25,620 nucleotides of DNA from a virus, in IMG/VR virus record IMGVR_UViG_3300000116_000190, positions 1-25,620 of that record. One strand, given 5' to 3'. A program made the translations under genes and the position numbers. Shown here one piece after another: positions 23,001 to 25,620 of the stretch. Position 1 is the stretch's first letter, and each line of letters starts with the position of its first letter. The notes beneath the pieces were generated by a model that worked only from the letters and a program-made list of their open reading frames with translations, was not told the DNA's origin and did not search any database.

Positions 23001-23615
23001 GTAGATGGTGAGCAAATGATCCGAGAGTCACGGACACTTGGAGACGCGATCTTGCGTAAATTACCTGTTGCCGAAGAAAGAGTTCCCCCAAAAAGGACTT
23101 TTCTTGGTGAAGCTGTTTACAAGCAGAACCCACTCGGAGTCTTGGGAATGATGAATCCCATCTACATCAAAACCACCAAAAACGACTTAGTGGATGAAAA
23201 GATCCAAGGACTTCTTTATGGATTCTCGATGCCTCAAACCAACTGGACAAAGGGCAAGGAAACGGACATGAGAGAGTTCTACAATGCTGATGGAAGGCAA
23301 GCCTACGACCGCATGTTGGAACTCACCAGTGAACACAAGATCTACGGACGCACCCTTCGCCAGTCATTGAAGGCACTGTTCAAATCCCCGGCATACAAAC
23401 AAGCCGAACAGAACTTCCAGCAATTTGGAGGTGGTGAAGGTGATGCCGATCCCCGCGTGCGTCTTGCTAAGAGAGTCATCACACGCTACCGTAGTGTCGC
23501 CAAACGCCTTGTTATTCAAGAGTTTCCAGAACTTCAACAAACTGTTAAACAGGTGCAACAACGTAACTATCAACTCCGAACCGGACAATCACTAAACCCA
23601 ATCCCATCCCTTTAA
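20034..23615 (+). CDS. Large internal virion protein, gp16-like C-terminal part, 1193 aa
   Basis: This ejection protein would cross the inner membrane with gp14 and gp15. Residues about 215-455 are a long, Lys/Glu-rich coiled coil, including AKKKKKTEV and many LKxxL-type heptads. After about residue 500 comes a hydrophobic segment GSLLSGPPTFVLNAVTPI, then PVFKFIMPFVSTPMNILHF and near residue 895 TYVSYERVDPLATMIGLIAD, phrases shared by huge podophage virion proteins. No peptidoglycan hydrolase motif was seen. The C-terminus is Gln-rich. The preceding leader is (ATA)n-rich, with no Shine-Dalgarno sequence. Confidence 0.85.
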   Translation: MSEPCYTGGPEALINNANALESLLGADKFSKIRDVVNGITKNLEKELPTLTEDNLKEVFATMRARETATGGNPEIYKSALQNITLKNPDGTRADDVFEAIRSVMLHQHVYTQGMQVSTNKMIGLAERITNAKSKGLTAEKVEGLELQFISAQAQLRNYMAHRSSIGSGLSFAFSQRRKSNLVNATEALDGYVESFTKNYKDAFEGEEFLQGVERNSKTKEILESQIKDLAEDADISPHVQAAKDAVTETQADLDNYLKAREASEGGTAREAGAKKKKKTEVDQTEVDLQAKVKAATEDVTQLTRLKDLQDKVKVEEMDASALQAEIDSLKPARGKSLSNLNKRLTKLKKEKASPEEIEDLTNQIKEIKTATKTRNNLQKRLADLKNNNKEISKVEAEIEQLKGKVDKIKELNQLEKTLAALKKPKSDIKKTKEEIEKIKKAREEEARRRIEASEITTEAQYKKFINQTLGARDAKTLAKRLTFADKMGKAEESVRHAANMSEKTGFHKTLDMGLQWFTGSLLSGPPTFVLNAVTPILSRTLQQLELATGALMTGNMPLFKASLDMHNLFYGTRDAFKMGNASLQMDKDALLGGQRMFDEGDDFGAFASANFKNVFLSNEPMSKVMDTINFLTRLPNRINGSVDSFNKTMATMKYLRTHFTADAIAKKIPHGEVEEYVRKNVQKMFNKDGSLYSEARMMKAAVKQANDEGLSRSSDEATIKFQQRVAEIIEGRLKDLGPDKTNADTLSRTAEKFARESTFTDEPGKFTQLIKQGLNHLPVFKFIMPFVSTPMNILHFGWRRTLPGAMIDGMIPVLKKTKDARTKEWAELTPMEQAASRGRYATAVASTGAMIYFASQHGDRITGGGPRNRQERKALMATGWQPYSFVMKGEDGSKTYVSYERVDPLATMIGLIADAAEFTKMNPDDSESFSELFSALSFTVAENMTDKSFLRGINNILNITQEPDIYIPKTFKDITSAMAVPMFIDKIKNVDGEQMIRESRTLGDAILRKLPVAEERVPPKRTFLGEAVYKQNPLGVLGMMNPIYIKTTKNDLVDEKIQGLLYGFSMPQTNWTKGKETDMREFYNADGRQAYDRMLELTSEHKIYGRTLRQSLKALFKSPAYKQAEQNFQQFGGGEGDADPRVRLAKRVITRYRSVAKRLVIQEFPELQQTVKQVQQRNYQLRTGQSLNPIPSL

Positions 23616-23621
23616 AACATC

Positions 23622-24716
23622 ATGGCTTTAACAACAACAACCGCCCTGTCATATTATCAGCAAGAAAGCGCAACCATCTCTGAGTGGAATAACCCTATTA
23701 ACTTCTCCTTGGACGCACTCAGTGCTGACGATATTGAAGTCTGTGCGATAGCCTCACAAGGTCCATCTGGATACCAAAAGGTCAGCCTTGTAAAAGGAGT
23801 TGACTACACCTTGGACTTCGATGCAAAGACAGTCACTTGCACGGACACACACTGGAGTGACCTTGACGCAATCCAAGATGCAGACTACCCGCCGGATCAG
23901 ATACGAGTCTTTAGATCCACTGGAGTGGGGTCACTTGTGGATTACACGGACGGGGCTGTTTTGAATGCTTCCGATCTCAATCTCTCCTATAAGCAGTCCT
24001 TGTTTGCGGCTCAAGAAATGAACGAAGACGCTGGGTTCACTAGAGGAGGAGTCCAGAGTGTTACTACAGCGGCTTTGGGTGATTTATCCGTGTCCTCTGG
24101 AAAGATCCAAAACAACGCAGTGACTGCCTCAAAGATTTCCGACAACGCAGTAACAACAGCAAAGATCGACGAGGAAGCCGTCACAGCCGATGAGCTAGCA
24201 ACCAATTCAGTCACCGAGGAAAAAATCGCAACCACTGCCGTCACCGCTAACAAACTTGCAACTGATGCAGTAACCACCGTGAAGATCGAGGACGATGCAG
24301 TAACATACGATAAAGTATTGCCAGCGAGTAAAGCCCAAATGGAAGGACAAAGTGCCGCCGGTGTGGTGACTCCTGATGTGCTTAAGCATAGTCCGTTCTC
24401 TCCAAGAGCTTATGGTGTTATTCAGTATGACGCAGACGGAGCAGATAGTATGGAGGCTGGGTCGTATAATGTAGACGTTACCGCAACCGAAGCTGAAGCC
24501 AACGCAACCAACACTCGAAAGATTTATTTTGATACAGACCTAGCAAATACTAACTACACGGTTGTAACGACAGTGCAAGGAGCCAGCGGAACGGACGGAC
24601 GAAACTTCATTAAACAGAAAGAGGTTGGATATTTTGTAATCGAGTCCGACGATGTGGGGCATGCAGCAAATCGTAAGATTAACTTCGTTGTCTTCGGAAG
24701 CACCTATGATAGTTAA
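23622..24716 (+). CDS. Tail fibre protein, T7 gp17-like N-terminus, 364 aa
   Basis: The N-terminal 130 residues match the T7 gp17 tail-binding domain: YYQQESATISEWNNPINF in place of the T7 start, then VKGVDYTLDFDAKTV, QIRVFRSTG and LNASDLNLSYKQSLFAAQEM. Residues 165-234 are seven 10-residue repeats (xAVTxxKIxx) that likely form a trimeric fibre shaft. The last 110 residues are a beta-rich tip (YGVIQYDADG, then KIYFDTDLANTNYTVVTT). At 364 residues it is shorter than T7 gp17 (553), so receptor recognition may be shared with the adhesin at 4561. Confidence 0.92.
   Translation: MALTTTTALSYYQQESATISEWNNPINFSLDALSADDIEVCAIASQGPSGYQKVSLVKGVDYTLDFDAKTVTCTDTHWSDLDAIQDADYPPDQIRVFRSTGVGSLVDYTDGAVLNASDLNLSYKQSLFAAQEMNEDAGFTRGGVQSVTTAALGDLSVSSGKIQNNAVTASKISDNAVTTAKIDEEAVTADELATNSVTEEKIATTAVTANKLATDAVTTVKIEDDAVTYDKVLPASKAQMEGQSAAGVVTPDVLKHSPFSPRAYGVIQYDADGADSMEAGSYNVDVTATEAEANATNTRKIYFDTDLANTNYTVVTTVQGASGTDGRNFIKQKEVGYFVIESDDVGHAANRKINFVVFGSTYDS
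24114..24323 (+). repeat. Seven 30-bp coding repeats in the tail fibre shaft
   Basis: Seven consecutive decapeptide units run without gaps from Asn165 to Pro234: NAVTASKISD, NAVTTAKIDE, EAVTADELAT, NSVTEEKIAT, TAVTANKLAT, DAVTTVKIED, DAVTYDKVLP. Positions 2-4 are Ala/Ser-Val-Thr, position 7 is Lys or Glu and position 8 Ile/Leu/Val. The exact period suggests a fibrous trimer with one turn per unit. Confidence 0.9.
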
Positions 24717-24719
24717 CCA

Positions 24720-24875
24720 ATGAACCCAAATCTTAACACACCTATGATCGGGGTCACCGGATTGATCGCTAACATAACCCTTGAACAAGTGAACACATTA
24801 GTAGCTATCGCCGTAGGATTAACAACCTTAACATACATGGTCATTAAGATCTACCACGCACTAACCAAACGATGA
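24720..24875 (+). CDS. Holin-like membrane peptide, 51 aa
   Basis: One strongly hydrophobic segment (about residues 25-45, VNTLVAIAVGLTTLTYMVIK) is followed by a short basic tail ending Thr-Lys-Arg. Its place, directly after the tail fibre and before the terminase genes, is that of the T7 holin (gp17.5). T7 gp17.5 is a class II holin of 67 residues. Here a single clear membrane segment argues for a small holin or pinholin-like peptide. The start ATG 24720 lies 4 bases after the fibre stop, and the stop overlaps the terminase start (ATGA at 24872). Confidence 0.7.
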   Translation: MNPNLNTPMIGVTGLIANITLEQVNTLVAIAVGLTTLTYMVIKIYHALTKR

Positions 24876-25102
24876 AAGACGAATCACGCAGCATTAAAAT
24901 GGAGGGTCTCCAGGATCTCTTGATTGACACCTTCATCGACCGCATCCAAAGTGGAGATGACACCCCTGCTCTCTTAAACGCTGCCCGACAGCTACTTAAG
25001 GACAATAACATCAGTGCAGCAGTCACCAAGGGATCACCTGTAGAGAACCTTGTGAACCTCCTTCCCTTTGATGATCCGACCGATCAAGTAGTCAACGAAT
25101 GA
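24872..25102 (+). CDS. Terminase small subunit, T7 gp18-like, 76 aa
   Basis: This protein recognises phage DNA for packaging and works with the large subunit that follows. It is short and acidic, with LQDLLIDTFIDRIQSGDDTP and LLNAARQLLKDNNISA, a helix pattern typical of T7 gp18 (89 aa). Both ends overlap their neighbours through ATGA (24872 and 25099), indicating coupled translation with the holin-like peptide and the large terminase, as in T7 (17.5, 18, then 19 after the spanins). Confidence 0.9.
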   Translation: MKDESRSIKMEGLQDLLIDTFIDRIQSGDDTPALLNAARQLLKDNNISAAVTKGSPVENLVNLLPFDDPTDQVVNE

Positions 25103-25620
25103 GCGATCTTCCTAAACAACTCCAAGACTTCCGCAACTTCCTTTGGATGACTTGGAACCACCTGTCACTTCCGGCTCCCACTCCAATCCAATACGAGATA
25201 GCCGAGTGGATGCAACACGGTCCACGCCGAGGTGTTATCCAAGGGTTCCGAGGTGTAGGTAAGTCATGGATTTGTTCAGCCTTCGTCGTTCACCAACTAC
25301 TCCTTGATCCACAGAAGAACATCCTGGTGGTCTCCGCATCAAAGAACCGCGCTGATGACTTCTCTACGTTCACCCTCCGACTCATTCACGAGATGGAGAT
25401 CCTTGGACACCTAAAGCCCAACGACAAACAACGCTTCTCCAAGATCTCCTTTGACGTTGGTCCAGCGCAAGCATCACACGCCCCCAGCGTCAAGTCCCTC
25501 GGTATAACATCCCAGCTTACCGGTAGCCGTGCAGACATCATTGTGGCTGATGACGTAGAGGTTCCAAATAACTCCGCGACCCAATCCATGCGGGACAAGC
25601 TCTCGGAACAGGTCAAGGAG
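25099..25620 (+). CDS. Terminase large subunit, T7 gp19-like (N-terminal 174 codons, cut by window end)
   Basis: This is the packaging ATPase/nuclease. The Walker A motif GFRGVGKS lies at residues 49-56 and Walker B IIVADDVE at 147-154, with Glu154 as the likely catalytic base. The conserved LWMTWNHLSLPAPTPIQYEI, and SVKSLGITSQLTGSRAD before Walker B, are typical of T7-type large terminases. The frame is open to the last base. The nuclease domain would lie beyond the window. It starts at ATG 25099, overlapping the small-subunit stop. Confidence 0.95.
   Translation, partial: MSDLPKQLQDFRNFLWMTWNHLSLPAPTPIQYEIAEWMQHGPRRGVIQGFRGVGKSWICSAFVVHQLLLDPQKNILVVSASKNRADDFSTFTLRLIHEMEILGHLKPNDKQRFSKISFDVGPAQASHAPSVKSLGITSQLTGSRADIIVADDVEVPNNSATQSMRDKLSEQVKE

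Noticed and set aside
1-25620. Transfer RNA genes, insertion sequences, integrase attachment sites
   Set aside because: No cloverleaf-like segment, transposase-like protein, terminal repeat or recombinase was seen in reading through either strand; the coding density leaves little room for them.

Overview
This window is the late half of a lytic, T7-like podovirus genome, probably from a marine or other aquatic environment. All 26 confident genes lie on the + strand, packed end to end with overlaps or very short gaps. From DNA polymerase onward the order follows the T7 map: family A DNA polymerase (gp5), 5'-3' exonuclease (gp6), small genes and a gp7.3-like protein, portal (gp8), scaffold (gp9), major capsid (gp10), tail tubular proteins A and B (gp11, gp12), internal virion proteins (gp13, gp14, gp15 and a gp16 carried on two genes), tail fibre (gp17), a holin-like peptide, small terminase and the start of the large terminase (gp18, gp19). 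No integrase, repressor, tRNA, rRNA or CRISPR array is visible. The RNA polymerase, primase/helicase and endolysin expected of a T7-like phage would lie outside the window.

Region by region: 1-802 holds a small unknown gene and a gene ending in a cytosine-C5 DNA methyltransferase signature. A second methyltransferase signature sits over the same bases in another frame, which suggests a decayed or frameshifted gene. 808-4005 is nucleotide metabolism and replication: polymerase, exonuclease, a 41-residue coiled-coil peptide, a likely dATP/dGTP diphosphohydrolase and a 66-residue unknown. 4010-7261 is an accessory adhesin block holding a proline-rich gp7.3-like protein, a small beta protein, and a 766-residue surface protein with a LamG-like region and ten exact-length 24-residue BspA-type repeats. 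7261-9617 is portal and scaffold. 9631-10818 is a cluster of small genes between scaffold and capsid: a holin-like membrane protein, a membrane-anchored protein with a lipoprotein embedded in another frame (spanin-like), two lysine-rich small proteins of a kind common in marine phages, and one unknown. 10949-11962 is the capsid gene, followed by a strong UUCG-capped terminator, the counterpart of T7 Tphi. 12050-25620 is tail, ejection machinery, tail fibre, holin-like peptide and packaging.

Most genes lack a Shine-Dalgarno sequence and begin after A/C-rich, weakly structured leaders such as (ACA)n or (ATA)n. The few purine-rich exceptions mostly lie inside overlapping genes. This points to a host that relies little on Shine-Dalgarno pairing (Bacteroidota is one such group), but the host cannot be named from this sequence.

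The most notable features are the hypervariable repeat array of the 766-residue protein, the methyltransferase relic in two frames, the three-frame overlap in the lysis-like cluster, two hairpins inside coding sequence (one with a U-tract), and the split gp16 without a visible transglycosylase domain.
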